64,000 bases of DNA from Heliopora coerulea (taxonomy: Eukaryota > Cnidaria > Anthozoa > Scleralcyonacea > Helioporidae): NCBI GenBank assembly GCA_030142905.1, contig JASJOG010000056.1, positions 888,501 to 952,500 of the forward strand, in the 5' to 3' direction. Made by a program: the position numbers and the translations under genes. Below are positions 23,804-35,239 of the stretch, piece after piece (position 1 is the stretch's first letter; the number at the start of each line of letters is the position of its first letter). The notes under the pieces were generated by a model. That model saw only the letters and a list, made by a program, of their open reading frames with translations, did no database searches and was not told the DNA's origin.

Positions 23804-25885
23804 CATACATATGAATATATATCAAATGAATTATGAATGAACAAGTGGACGAACTCACAAACGAAAAAAAGAATGCATGAATAAAAGAAGGAAGGAAAGA
23901 AGGAAATAATTACGTTTATAAATACATAACATACTGATAGACAACAATTGATAATAAATTCGTAAAATAAAATTGCGAGGATTACTAGGCGTAGCAATAA
24001 AGTGCAGAACAACGATAATGCAAAAATTGAATTCTTTTTTTCTGTTCCTCTGAAGGCGAGATTTTTTTTTTTCAATAGTTACAGCTCAAATTCACCAAGG
24101 TCTGGTGTGAGCCACAATTCGACAGTGTTTATTGGTTGCGAACATGGAAAGGTAAAATAACGACACTTGCATTCACTTAGCTTGAGAATGTAATCCCGTT
24201 GGCGGATTGGATTAGCCTATAAATCTAGTTATACAGGATTACAGTGTCTGTTAGGGTTAAGTGATCTGAATTATGGCTCTATGTGTGGGTTGGTTTAGCG
24301 ATAAGCAAGTTGGTAAGCTCTGTTGATTTCCAAGGTAAAAGCTTTTGTTAGGGTTAAGTCACGCACATAATCGTCGTTAAATGCAGCTTCTTGTTATTCA
24401 CTGAAACCTTTACAGGTCATCACCGAACATGCACCTTTTGAAATTGACCTGAGTTCATCTGCGTTGCCGTCACTTTGTTTTTGTCCCTTTCCTTAAATAA
24501 TCTTTTACTCTACACCCCTCTATTTTTTGAAGTATAACCAATATGTCTTTGTGTAGCTTTTACAACTCATTTAATCTTCATATTGTTATGAAACATGAAT
24601 ATAAATCTTACTCTGCCTGTACAAATAGTAATTACGAGGAGGCATCAGTGTTTACATAGTGAGTTATGAATCATTGTGAACTACTTCCACTTGTGCAAAT
24701 GCAGCTGCAATGTATGACTTGCAGTTGGCTTTTTGGTTGAAATTTCAGATTGCATCGGTGGGTCAATCTTCCATGTTTAGGGATGTCGCTGGGTTTCTCG
24801 CTGAAGTTCACATATAGTTTATTTACTTAGTTGACAAAGGCTTAATCTTTTCCTGTTAATAATTCGTATCAACTAGTGTTGAAGTTTTACTTGATATCAT
24901 TGTTTTGAAATTAAGAATTATAGGGATCAAATCTATTTATTGTCTCTAATATTGAGTGACTAGAACTTGCCTAAATTCAAATGAGTATTGAACCTTCTAT
25001 GTAAACAGCGTGGAGCGTGGCTTTGTTTGCTATTTACGACAGCCTCGTATTTCTGCCTACTACGTTGCTGAGGAGATTGAGAAGGGCCCTTGAAATTGTA
25101 CTAATTATCTGTACGACATCGAAGAGTACAAAAGAAGCCCCAAACCGTACATTCGTCAGTAGTGAGCAGAAAGGCTACGGCAGAAAGAACAATGCTATTC
25201 GGACACATTTCAACAGAAAGGAGAGAACGAAAGGGTTAGAAGACCTTGTAACCGTTTAAAGATATTTACAAACTATATTTATCCTCGAGAACTGATACCT
25301 CTATGGTAATTAATTACGTTTGACCTGATAATAAAGATCCTGTTCTACCTCACGTCGAACTAATCATCCCCAGTCTTGCAATATCTTGATGCGGAGCTTT
25401 CTTTGGTCTTGAAACACAACGCAGCGGAAAGAAGATATATTTGTTAAAAAAAAAACAAGCGTGAAACAACAAACATTATTTCCATCTCTTTGTTTTCTGT
25501 TACAGTGCTGCGCTTGCTTTGGCCCCAAAGGAGCAGCAGGTGATTTCTGTGCTCCTGGATGTCGAGGCATCAATGGTGGAACGGTCACTAATAAAGCTCA
25601 AGCGTGGTTTTGGATACGTTCATCTGTTCCAAAGATTCCCGCATGGAGAAAATGCATGGAGTACGAAGTGCAAACAGAAAAAGGGGACACTGAAATTCAC
25701 TTTATCGATGAAACTACTGGAGTTTCTAAGAAGGTCGATTTTGAAATGTCTGTATATATAATTAAAATATTTCGCAACATAATATTTTTATATATACTAA
25801 TATCCTAAAACTTCTTTTCTTTTTGGCAAAGGGATCTTGCACACAGAAAGGAAAAGCAAACCTCGTTGACGGCGTGAGCAATTGA
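16303..25885 (+). CDS. Fibrinogen-related secreted protein, eight exons, 5' end not found
   Basis: Exons: 16303-16462, 16859-16983, 17818-18026, 18927-19113, 19780-19874, 24085-24151, 25506-25751, 25832-25885. All introns are GT-AG, every junction keeps phase, and the total of 1143 nt gives 380 residues and a TGA at 25883. Exon 1 (residues 1-53) ends KSNGKYIWKALDG, like the strand-rich segment preceding the fibrinogen fold. Exons 2-3 have CSDIVRKN, SGFYWIKG and VWCDLTTDGGGFMLV, the conserved start of fibrinogen C-terminal domains. Later exons are Cys-rich (CLGKPC, CCACFGPKG, CAPGC) and end with an aromatic WFWIRS block and a short tail. The family occurs in cnidarians as secreted recognition or skeletal-matrix proteins; the exact role is unknown. 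The signal-peptide exon was not located. The last intron, 25752-25831, is the least certain: read through, the seventh exon ends at a TAA at 25806. A degraded copy of the last two exons sits at 55 kb. Confidence 0.72.
20237..20311 (-). repeat. tRNA-like unit, left arm of the hairpin
   Basis: The minus strand has a GAGTC/GACTC acceptor-like pairing, an A-box TAGCTCAATGGTTAGAGC with a good D stem, and a T arm ACGGGTTCGATTCCCGT that pairs fully. The anticodon arm does not form a five-base stem, so I call it tRNA-derived rather than a tRNA gene. Confidence 0.55.
20533..20608 (+). repeat. tRNA-like unit, right arm of the hairpin
   Basis: This is the mirror copy of the unit at 20237-20311, with the same A box and T arm. 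The anticodon region differs most between the two copies and is again unpaired. Its internal pol III promoter boxes look intact. Confidence 0.55.
21415..22172 (+). mobile_element. LINE 3' fragment with (AAT)n tail
   Basis: A frame at 21419-21718 reads CNPSKCKELSFVKKGRV, then PQCKELQLLGVNFQ, LIKTKKSLYILRTLGKEG and NISYGLCV. This is the C-terminal thumb and end region of a cnidarian LINE reverse transcriptase. The frame breaks at 21718. About 370 bp of 3' sequence follow, with an AATAAA-like 'ggaataaag' and a run of AAT units at 22126-22171. It is 5'-truncated, as is usual for LINE insertions, and lies within intron 5 of the fibrinogen-related gene. Confidence 0.7.
22126..22172. repeat. (AAT)n microsatellite
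   Basis: Continuous AAT units with one interruption, forming the tail of the LINE fragment. Confidence 0.9.
22173..24084. other. Intronic repeat-rich DNA without a gene
   Basis: Within intron 5 of the fibrinogen-related gene. It holds short AAT runs near 22720 and 23575, recurring words such as 'cttaactgattgggagtgc', 'cttaattgattggaagtgc' and 'ccttagttggttgagg', and a (TA)n/(ATAC)n tract at 23775-23820. The style suggests an old unclassified element; no protein family is recognisable. Confidence 0.5.
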
Positions 25886-26084
25886 AATAGTTTAAAATAT
25901 TCCATCATTGTTTGTTACCAGGTTGAGAATGCTTCTTATTTCATGAGTGATGGCATTTTCTTTGTTATTTATGATCCTTTATTTAGCTTACATACTCGAT
26001 AGCAATCGAGCGACTGATAGCCCGGGGAGGGAATTTGATATTCAGCAGGGAAGAGTGGGGCTGATGAATTAAGTATAATGTTGT

Positions 26085-26174
26085 ATTATAAATTCAAGGG
26101 ATGTATGCTGAGCTTCCCAGGGATGTATATGTATACATCCCTAGGAAATCATATACATCCCTTGAATTTATAAT
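26085..26174. repeat. 90-bp hairpin (foldback element)
   Basis: The sequence ATTATAAATTCAAGGGATGT is mirrored by ACATCCCTTGAATTTATAAT, with a second inner palindrome ggatgtata/tatacatcc. It forms an almost complete 45-bp stem. It lies between the two fibrinogen-like genes. Confidence 0.75.
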
Positions 26175-26425
26175 TCGAAACCTTATTTAATTTACTAAAC
26201 TCACTTTGACTAAATGTATAATTCCTCTGCACACAATTTAAGATTTTAACGTTACATACACCAACTCCAACAACTTCGACATTTTCCTTCTGAAAATACG
26301 TGAAAATCCTTCGAAACGAGAAATGTACACTTCTCAAAAACAACGGGAATTTCCTCTTAATATTATAAGTTTGATAAGACTTCTTAATCTCACTGAAAGC
26401 GCTTCTTCCCATATCGATCGGTAAA

Positions 26426-26656
26426 CTATTCTTTAACGGATTTAGATTTCACATCACATACGCCTGCCAATTCAGTCCAACAACGAACTCCCCAAGCAGA
26501 CATGATCTTAGTATTTGCAGTAATGCCCAACGCCTTCCATTTCTCCAGCTCTTCGTCCGTCACAAATGAAACGTTTCTCTCATCTTTGAAATTATTTATT
26601 GACAAATTGTCATCTTTTCCCTTCTTTAATTGATTCGTCGTTTCCAATATCAGCAA
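26426..26656 (-). pseudogene. Possible Crypton-type (DUF3504-like) fragment
   Basis: The 76-codon minus-strand frame contains FVTDEELEKWKALGITANTK followed by IMSAWGVRCWTELAG. In cnidarian proteins that carry a Crypton tyrosine-recombinase-derived domain, a leader of this form (a short acidic helix, a stretch of the ANTK type, then an alternating aromatic helix ending in W-x-E) precedes the core. This is a motif impression, not a search. The upstream bases are also open in a neighbouring frame with stops, and no recombinase core was found downstream, so it is at best a fragment. Confidence 0.3.
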
Positions 26657-26985
26657 AAAGTTCTTTCATTTCAATGAAATTCAGAGCGAATATTTTTGTC
26701 CGGAAACATGACGTGATAAACTTTTCAATTCATAGCCTCCTTACTCGCGACTCGACCAAATGTAAACAACTCTGATCATTTGTAAGACGCCCTCCAGTAA
26801 AAAGCCTGCATTGATATTAAAAATCACTACTTGTAAAACCCTTTTAGCAAATACATTATCCTTTTGTTAAATGCCAATCAACCATTTTATTTCAGTCCAA
26901 TGTTTATACATTCACATGTCAAAAACATGTTTTCCCAAATGAAATCCTTTTGTTAGAAAATGCATCTTATCATGAAATAAGTTAG

Positions 26986-27093
26986 TTAAAGCCCACGAAC
27001 GTCGGCTTTATGCCTGATACAACCCTCGGGCTACGCCCTCGGGATGTATCTGGCGTAAAGCCTCCGTTCTCGGGTTTTAACTCTTACATAACG
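26986..27093. repeat. Foldback repeat with GGGATGTATCTGG core
   Basis: An inverted repeat: AGTTAAAGCCCACGAACGTC then ggctttatgcctgatacaacc is mirrored by GGGATGTATCTGGCGTAAAG then cctccgttctcgggttttaact. The same right half occurs at 36735-36785 inside the LINE-C fragment. A small non-autonomous DNA element is likely. Confidence 0.65.
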
Positions 27094-27406
27094 ATACTGC
27101 ATTGTTATATCTGTCTGCAAGAGCATTATATAGCAGTGATCCTGAATATCTAAAAGTCTTTCTGCCTTGACTAAGATTTGCCTAGACTGCTCAACTTCTC
27201 TAAATTTTTACTTGACAATGATGTCAAGATTGTGTATGAACGTCGTTAGCTTTTGTTGGTTTTTCATTTTAAATGTTTTAAAAAGAAATTGTCTGAATAT
27301 AATAACGATTTAGTTATTAATAGTAATTTAACTTTCAGTTCGATACCATAACAGGTTAAAATTAGAAAATACTAATATTATATCATTACTCTCAATCATA
27401 TCTAAG

Positions 27407-28855
27407 GTGGTCGAAGTTGCCGACAAAGAGGCTCTAAATAGCATTCCTATGGTAAAGGGTCTGCTGTCGTATCGTAAAGACAAAGCCAAACTTTACGTGT
27501 CAAATGGACAAAATTGGGAACCTCTTGGTAAAGAAAAACATGTGCGCATAATTTGATATTTTTCAATTATCTTCAGTCTAAACCGTGTTTTTTATCTACT
27601 TTATATCTTTCTAAAGGCAATTTTTAATACATGTATGCTCATGGTTCAAATAATATGATGTTCATTTGCGATACTAGGTTAAAGATTTAGCAAACAGACT
27701 GAGCCTCGACGAAAGGGAAACATTGCGTGTTTCTGCAGGTTTGTGAATCAGGACACTATATCTAACGGTTATTATCGCTAAATAAAGTATAACTGTAACC
27801 GGAAAAGATCTAAGCTTTATATACTTGAACTTTTGCCAGAATTGAAAAAAGTCGCAGCTGAATTAGAGAAGAAAGTCCAAGCTTTGGAAAAGAGATTAAA
27901 TGAAAGTAAGGAGATTCATTTTTTAATTTACTTTGGTCCACCTTTTTTGTCGTTTCAGTTTTTTCAATACAGGGATTCAAAAACTCTAATTGAGCAGGAT
28001 GTTAAATCTGAGAACATTCTGAATGACTGACAAGTAGAATTCAAGAGCTGACCAGTTCTAGATCTCTTTTCATCACAATCTTTTAAGCTCATCCAAGTGT
28101 GTATGGTGTGGTTCAAATATAAATATGGAATAGAAACGAAAATTCGTCGCAGTTTATTTGTTTGTTTGTTTTTTATTATTATTTATAATGTATAAATGTT
28201 TTCAGGTATCAAAGGTTCAAAAGACAACCCAGCCAAATCGTGCGAAGAAATCTTGTCAAATGACCGAAATTCAATTTCCGGTGTTTATTGGATCAAAACA
28301 CTGGGAAGATTATCCTATAAGCCATTTCAGGTTTATTGTAACATGGAAACCCACGGGGGAGGTTGGACGCTAGTTTACAGTTACACATTCACTAATTACA
28401 ATAGCTTTAGCTCCAGCAGCAATGCTGTTACACCCCGTCCTAACTGGCCTGCTAGTAGTGCAAATGTTCCCATCTCTACATCACCTCCACTGGGCGAGTC
28501 ATTGCTTGGGGCAATAGATTTCAATCTTTGGAAAGAAATTGGAAAGCAGATATTGATAAAATCAAATATAAATGATTGGATTGTTTGCCAGCCAAGGACA
28601 GGAAGTCTGGTATTACAAAAAGCGGGATCTCTGAACTGTCAAAATATCAAAAATGTGGCAACAAGATGTTATGGTGTTGCACCAGACAAGATTACCTGGT
28701 ACACTTACGGGCCCTACTTGTCGGCGTCATCTTTATTTTATTATTTCGACGGAAATACACATGGCAATTGGCCTACTCACGACCCTTGTGGCAAAAATAG
28801 TGTTAACGAAAAGAGAGGTGTTCCTAATCCCGGAGGATCAATATTTATTCGTTAA
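27407..28855 (+). CDS. Fibrinogen-like C-terminal domain protein with trimerisation and coiled-coil exons
   Basis: Exons: 27407-27527, 27691-27738, 27840-27905, 28206-28855 (TAA at 28853). The internal junctions are all phase 1 and the sum of 885 nt gives 294 residues. Exon 1 (residues 1-40) carries DKEALNSIPMVKGLLSYRKD and LYVSNGQNWEPLG, the fold seen as a trimerisation segment in cnidarian collagen-like and fibrinogen-like proteins. Exons 2-3 form a coiled coil (LKKVAAELEKKVQALEKRL). The last exon holds the fibrinogen-like domain: SCEEI, SGVYWIKTL, PFQVYCNMETHGGGWTLVYS, then DFNLWKEIGK, FYYYFDG-type FYYFDGNTHGNWPTHDPCG and PNPGGSIFIR at the C-terminus. It resembles coral 'uncharacterized skeletal organic matrix protein 5'-type proteins (from memory). 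It is presumably secreted, but a signal-peptide or collagen-like exon upstream was not found. A collapsed duplicate of the first exons lies at 56.8-57.1 kb. Confidence 0.75.
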
Positions 28856-29021
28856 AGAGCCACTTGGAACATGACACGTTTTATCCCTGATTTGTGCTCT
28901 CAATGCGAATCTAGTTGAATCTCAGTGCGAATTAGTTTTTAGTTAATAAGTAATCTTCTTTAGCGATGTGATTTGAAATGAAACTTAGATCTAGTTAATG
29001 GGTGTATTATTGTGACGTTTT

Positions 29022-29027
29022 AATAAA
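29022..29027 (+). promoter_or_regulatory. Polyadenylation signal AATAAA
   Basis: A consensus AATAAA lies 167 nt after the stop codon of the second fibrinogen-like gene, the first on this strand after the gene, and is plausibly its poly(A) signal. Confidence 0.55.
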
Positions 29028-30946
29028 GTTTAGCTCATAACTTACGGGAATCACGGAGTATTTTGATGAACTGCATAGCAACCTTAACTCCGAATATCGT
29101 CTATCTGTTTTATCGATTATTCTACGTTCCGACTAGACTGTGGAGTTGAATCCACTGAATGAATTCGTATTCATGACGATCACTACAATCTAGCTGAAAC
29201 TTAGAGTACTCAATAAAATATTTCGATGTTATTGGGTGTTGCTGTTTTAAAGTTAATCTAGTGAACAAAAGTTAGCCTAGTAAATGAAGAATTGTTTATT
29301 GAAGATGATCCGAGAAAACAGAAGCCTTCCACAAGCTGTCTTGTTCAAAACGTGAAGCATATGCTCTGTAATTATATTTAAGGACGTGGTGATTTTAATT
29401 GCTAGTTTTTAAAAATGATTGTCATTTCAAAACTCTCGTCCTATTCTCTTGTAGAGTCCTAACTCTACAAGATATTAATTTTTCACCAGTCCTGATCAGA
29501 TACACCAAGATCTTTAGTTATCCTTGCCTATTAATCATAATACTTAAGTCTTTGACAAAAGACAACATAAATCTCTGCAAATCTTAACTTACCTCTCGTT
29601 AGGCCATCAATCTCCTTTGCCTTGTATTGGCATGTATTGAATTGCAACAAGCTTAACAGTGTTCACATGAAGATTTCTTCAACTTTCATTCTCCTTTAGC
29701 TACTGAAATAAGCCTTCCCGAATTAGCTCCAATGGGAAATGTGTATATTCCAAATCCTGGCAGGAAATTCAACACAAAGAACCTAAATTTACAACTTGGA
29801 GAGGCGATGAGATTTAACTATTGGGCGACCTTCAGGGTCGTAGCATGCATACAATATACGGCCTATGTTTGCACTTCAAGATTTCATCTGTAACATATCG
29901 ACAAAAGTAACCAAGTGAAATTTCAATTTATTAGTCATAGCATTGTTAAAAAAATGACCGAACAAGCAACCACCCTACCACCCACACTGCACCTACCGCC
30001 TACCACTCCTCCCCTACCACCATCAACTTTTTGCTGTATAATTACAAAATATCCCTGCTGCTTTTTATATCCCCTTCAACGAAGTTTTTACGCATGATCG
30101 TATACTAGGTGGATTGACCTAAAAGACTTCAAACACAACCGGCCGCTAAGGGTCAAACTAATATAATTCATTGTCTCCCGCCACAGATCCTATTTTTACA
30201 TGCTGCTTGTTAGTATGATCTTCATTTACGGGCATTTTTATCGTATAATGATTATAAGTTTAGTAAAGAGTATATCTTACTGTAGAAAATGTTGCCTACA
30301 CATTGGGTGTTTATCAAAGTGAGCTTTGTTATTATCGTAGCAACAGTGTTGGTACTTTGGTATATTTGGAAGATTTTCACAATTAAGACATGTTATTATC
30401 AACTTCCTACGTTTAATTTTTCTGAAGGTCTGTATCAGAAGAGATGTATATTTGATCAAAGAATTACATGGCAGATTTTGCGGTAGATTCGTTTTGGAAA
30501 TAAAGCTCGACGTGGATTTTAAAAACATTTCTAGCCAACAATGTGTAGTAATATTGTACTGTGATATTCGAGAATCTTAGGTGAAAGGACATATTGAATT
30601 ATAATATAACGCGAGCGCATATAGTTTTCTGGCTGTCATGGAAATATCCGCCATCTTGAAGTGGGCGTAAAAAAATCGCCCGGGACGAAGCTAGAAAAGT
30701 CAATTTTAATGCACGTAAAAGAATAGTCTGCTACTTATCAAAATTGAAAGACAGGCTTAGAATCCTGACTAGCTATTTTTCCAAGTCTGTCTTTTTCTTC
30801 AGGAGTTTATGGTGAGCTAACGCTCAGTAAACTTACTATGATTTCATAGATATAGTCTTAAAATATATCGTGAGCTGTTATAAGAAAATGGATATGCAGA
30901 AAGGATGGACGTTATCCCTAAATCATACAATACAGTTCACGGTTAA

Positions 30947-31212
30947 AGCCTGGCTCACACGAGCGACATAAGCATAAGAACAAGATCAAAATTAAACAAA
31001 AACAAAGCGGGACGTCTCCTCAGGGACTCGCAAAGATAAAACAAGACTTTTTCTTTGTTTCATCTTTTGTTTTGCTCTTGGCTTATGCTTGTACTATGAT
31101 CTTATGCTTATGATTAGGACGATCCTTATGTCGCAGGCTTGACTTCATTCCTTTGTTTTACTTTTTGTTTTGTCCTTATGCTTATGCGTATGCTCTCGTG
31201 TGAACCAGGCTT
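30947..31212. mobile_element. Foldback MITE, family A, copy 2
   Basis: The termini AAGCCTGGCTCACACGAGC and CTCGTGTGAACCAGGCTT match copy 1 at 3632-3820 and are inverted to each other. The interior has the same 'cttatgcttatg' and 'tttgtttcatcttttg' style. It is longer than copy 1 because the right half contains an extra duplicated segment. Confidence 0.7.
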
Positions 31213-33129
31213 AACAAAACAGGTTGAAGGCTGGTGACAAAGAAGCAACTCTAGCGTACATGGAATAATTGTGAGGCATTAATTCCTTATTATTCCTTAT
31301 GGAGTTAATTGAGTCAACGACGAAAAATTGCTTGATACGACATCCTGGTACTTCGACGCCATAACAGTACATGTACTTTCGAAATGACTCTGGTCAAAGT
31401 AATCATCTATTATAATTACTGATCCTCATCAAATTCCATTGGTTTCTCTCTGTATGCATTTCAACAAGCATTTCAGCTTCCTATGTTCTATTGTTCTTGC
31501 ATATAAAAAAACAATGAAAAAAGTTCTGGTGTACTTAACCCAATTAAGACAGCCTCTAACAGGAATTCTAAAGAATTCGTTTGCGCTGGTCTTTCCATTC
31601 ATTTCAACAAAGCTAGTAATGATTTTAGAAATTCAAATTATGCATTTAAACGACCGAAGAGACCCAATTTCATTTATTTTCAAAACGGCAGTTCACAAGG
31701 CCGTGGTCTGACTTGGAGGTGGTTTGGCAAGCTAGACTTGAACCAAATATTACTTTAAACTCATCATTTGCCTCAATGTCTGACCTAAATCTTGAATTAC
31801 AAGATCTTTTCAGCATGCAGAACTTAATGTTTTTCGAAAACCTTGGTTTACTTCAGTCATTAGCTGCCCGAAGCACCTCAGTTATCTTGGACATTTTCCA
31901 GCATGGTTTTCGGATGGTGACTCAACGTGGTTTTGCTGTCGGCCTCTCTTAGCTTTAATCATCGCCAACTGTCCCATTTGTGAGAGCTTGTTCCAGCTAT
32001 GAAGTGACCTGATGCAGTGCAAGATGACCGTGAGTTAAACTTCATTTGTTTGAACTAAGTTAAACTAAAATTTAATTTGTAAAGTTTTGCACGTGGTTAA
32101 TGGGTTGCATCGTCTTGCAAAGTTCGTCAACATCTCATTCGATGTCACCTTTGCCGTATTGTCGTATATTTTTGGGCTTTTTTGACAGATTTACTGCTGC
32201 GCGGTAGTTGCTTTAAACGGTCGATTTCAGCTTATTAGATACTTAGTTAAAATTCCTGAGAACGACGGGTACAGCTGGTACGAGCGAATCAATTATTTGT
32301 CGATGTCAAAGGCAAAGGCAAATGATCGATCTTCGACACACTGGTAAATCATGACATCTTGCAATAACCGAGTTCAATAATAGTTTCATTTTTTGGTATA
32401 TTTTTAATTTAACTTTGTCTGGTTTTTGATGTACTTGAAACTCTTTTTAAGTGCAGTTAAGCCCCGCCTTAAGGCCACCCGTTGTTACGGTCACTTCGTT
32501 ATTATGGCTACTTTTTCATGCTCCGAAGAAACGCCCTGAGTAATTTTCTAATCAGGAAACCCCGTTAAAAACTAACTATTAGAAATTAACTTACTATTAT
32601 TAACTAAAAGAAAAATTAACTATTCGGGGAATTTTTACTATTGATAACACATCTATATATTGTACCAACTATGAGTACTTGTTATTTAGCCAAGAAAGAT
32701 AAGACTGTTATCTTCTTGTCAATTAATCTAAAAGTAAACTGTTTCTAGTCAGTTGTTGCGATGATTCTTGCTAAGAGTAACGAGATGTTTTTGGCCTTCA
32801 AATAAGGAAATTATAAGGGGATGTGGTCCTGCCCCTCTGGTTTAGTCCCCCTGTCGGGGACGTTAGCCCTCACGTCGAGGAATTCCTGGCGCCATTCCAG
32901 ATCAATAGTTCATCTAATGGTCCATTGAAAAAGATACTACATTGATGTGGATTACAATAACGCACAAACAACAAGCTCACTGACATGGTTTCCGTAGCCT
33001 ATTGGCATTGTAAATGAAAATATACCAATAGACAAAAATACTGGCACCAGTGACTCGATCTCGGAGATTCCAGACAATTTCCCCTTCCATTGAGCTGCTA
33101 GTATTGCACCAAGGCAAACAAGAAAACTC

Positions 33130-33297
33130 CCCAGAATTCACCTAAACTTGGCCCAATGATAGAGAAATAAGCAGCCGCTGTAAGACTAACAATACTCACG
33201 CTTTCTCCGACTTCCACTAAACTTGGCCTAATGATAGAGAAGTAAGCAGCCTCTCTAGGGCTAACAATATTCGCGCTTTCTCCGACTTCCATAGTGG
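33130..33297. repeat. Two-copy tandem duplication, 75-bp period
   Basis: The segment 'taaacttggcc..aatgatagagaa.taagcagcc' through 'gctttctccgacttcca' occurs twice, offset by exactly 75 bp, with about ten differences. Being a multiple of three, it also repeats a 25-residue peptide on the minus strand (VEVGESVSIVSL then AAAYFSIIGPSLGE) inside a 77-codon frame. Confidence 0.7.
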
Positions 33298-35239
33298 AGT
33301 GGAAAGAAGGCCAGAAGTTTGACGGAGTCAATAAACGTTAACGTAGCAAGTAGTAGTGAATTGTGTCACAAAAGGACCTTCCTGAATTTTTGCCAGACGC
33401 AGACCTACGGACGCGTCCACTTGATCTTTGACTCCTGACTTTTCATTTACGAGTTTAGGTTAATTTCTAGAATTTGAATGGAATAATATATCTATGGCGT
33501 AACAATGAATTGTGAACGTGGGTTATACCCCTCTGAAACTCTTCTCAGCCGCTCTTGTCAGTTTGTTGACATTTAAACGACCAAAATGTCCTACATACTG
33601 TGTGTAAACGTAACCATGAAACGGGATTGAAAATTCTCTTGGGTCAACAAATTTTCAACTCTTTTGTCTCACATTTAAAATTATACTATAAACACGTTGC
33701 CATTGACGATACCATAGTATTTCCTTAAAGTTCCTGTTGATATGAATCATATAAACAAACTAAACTCGAAGTCTTGCTCCAACACCAAATATAACACTAA
33801 ATACTCTGAAGCGAAGAAAGAAAGTCACATAGGGGTGAACTTCTCTCTGTATTCGTAGAATTATCCCAGTTAAGCATTCTACAGTTTGACTATCCAAGGC
33901 CTCAGCAATTAATGCTGGTTTTGTTATATTTTTTTGATATCATAGAATTATAAAATAGATTATATTTATAGTTGACATAAATGTAACATAAAATATTTTG
34001 TATATTTATCGTTTCATGTTGTTATGAATTTATTAGTTTTTCTTTCCATTTAACCAATTTCGAATTTTCATAAAACTATCTATTTATAAATTAGTATTGT
34101 AAAAAAATACAAACTAGTAACAATAATTATTAGTATTGTTGTTGTGCTGTTATTGTTATCACGTATAGCTTTCAGGAAGAGTAGTATGTAACCGATAACG
34201 TTACCCCACTGAAATAAAGCTAATAGTAATATTAGCAGCAATATATTTGATAATAATAATGATAATGATAATGATGGCAATAATTATAATAGCTGTTTAG
34301 AAAAACTAAAACTGATGTAAAGAATTTCTGTGCTTCTTACTATCAAAAAGTCAAACCTATTTATCCTGAAAGAGTGTGCAAAACATTAATATTTAAAAGA
34401 AATTACTCCAGGAGGTAAGCCATTGCATCGTGTAGGGTGTGGACTACTTATACTCTTCACTTAGTAGAAGTCTTAACATTATATTTTTGAACATTTTCGC
34501 GAGTTTGTTCATAGGAATTCTCATCCTCACCCTCACCCTCACCCTAAACCCTTATCCGAAACTTTAACCCTAAATAAATCTTCGAAATCATTACTATTGT
34601 TATTCATTATTCCAAACTATTGAATCTTCCCCTTAACCAATTTCCATGAAATCGTCGAAATTGATTCGAGGGGTTTTTCGCAGGAGTCATGCGGTGAATT
34701 CGCAATGGCGGCCAACCACTGGAGGCTCGGCCTCTACGTATTAAACTCTTCACAAGAAATACGACATGAATAGAATATATTGTAAATAATGGGGAAAAGG
34801 GAAAATGTGTAGTTACAAGAAGTGTTTTAAACGACAGGAGCAAGGATGCAAGACAAGGAAAAGGCAAGGAGAGTTGGATATGACTGAACTTTAGAAGGAT
34901 ATTTTATCGCCCAACACTGTGAAAGTCTTGTCGTTGTTGTTGTTGTAATACAACAACCCTGGGCTGATTTCCATGAGGAGCGTCTTACACACACAAAACT
35001 TTGAAAACTAATATTATATACAGTACTCTAACCTAAATATAAACTAAAGTTATAGTAACATAATAACATAATAACATAATCATGGCATGGCCCAACTACG
35101 GCTTAATGTGTTGCTTGAAAGAGTAGAGTGACTCTGCTAGTTTCACTTCATTTGGGAGTTGGTTTCAAAAAGCGCGCTATATTTAAAACTTATTTTTAAA
35201 AACTCCTTCTTTGGCTTGGGAAGTGTTAGGTCTGTTTCA

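Larger units (their letters stand above)
29030..35070. other. Long stretch with repeats and no recognised gene
   Basis: No protein family was recognised. The stretch holds a foldback element (30947-31212), a 75-bp duplication (33130-33297) and AT-rich microsatellites around 34230-34290. A region at 30140-30295 has a degraded partner at 57130-57290. Two adjoining plus-strand frames at 31439-31952 are unrelated to anything I know. At 29740-29800 a short open segment reads like NVYIPNPGRKF, which vaguely recalls the C-terminus of the preceding fibrinogen-like gene, but is too short to call. Confidence 0.4.

Noticed and set aside
23758..24075. 105-codon minus-strand frame with hydrophobic residues and a YIYIYIY run
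   Set aside because: It is a translation of an AT microsatellite and A/T-rich DNA and overlaps a plus-strand exon acceptor region.
25461..25808. A single-exon gene of 115 codons
   Set aside because: The frame starts inside the intron pyrimidine tract; the part from 25506 on is exon 7 of the fibrinogen-related gene, in phase with exon 6.
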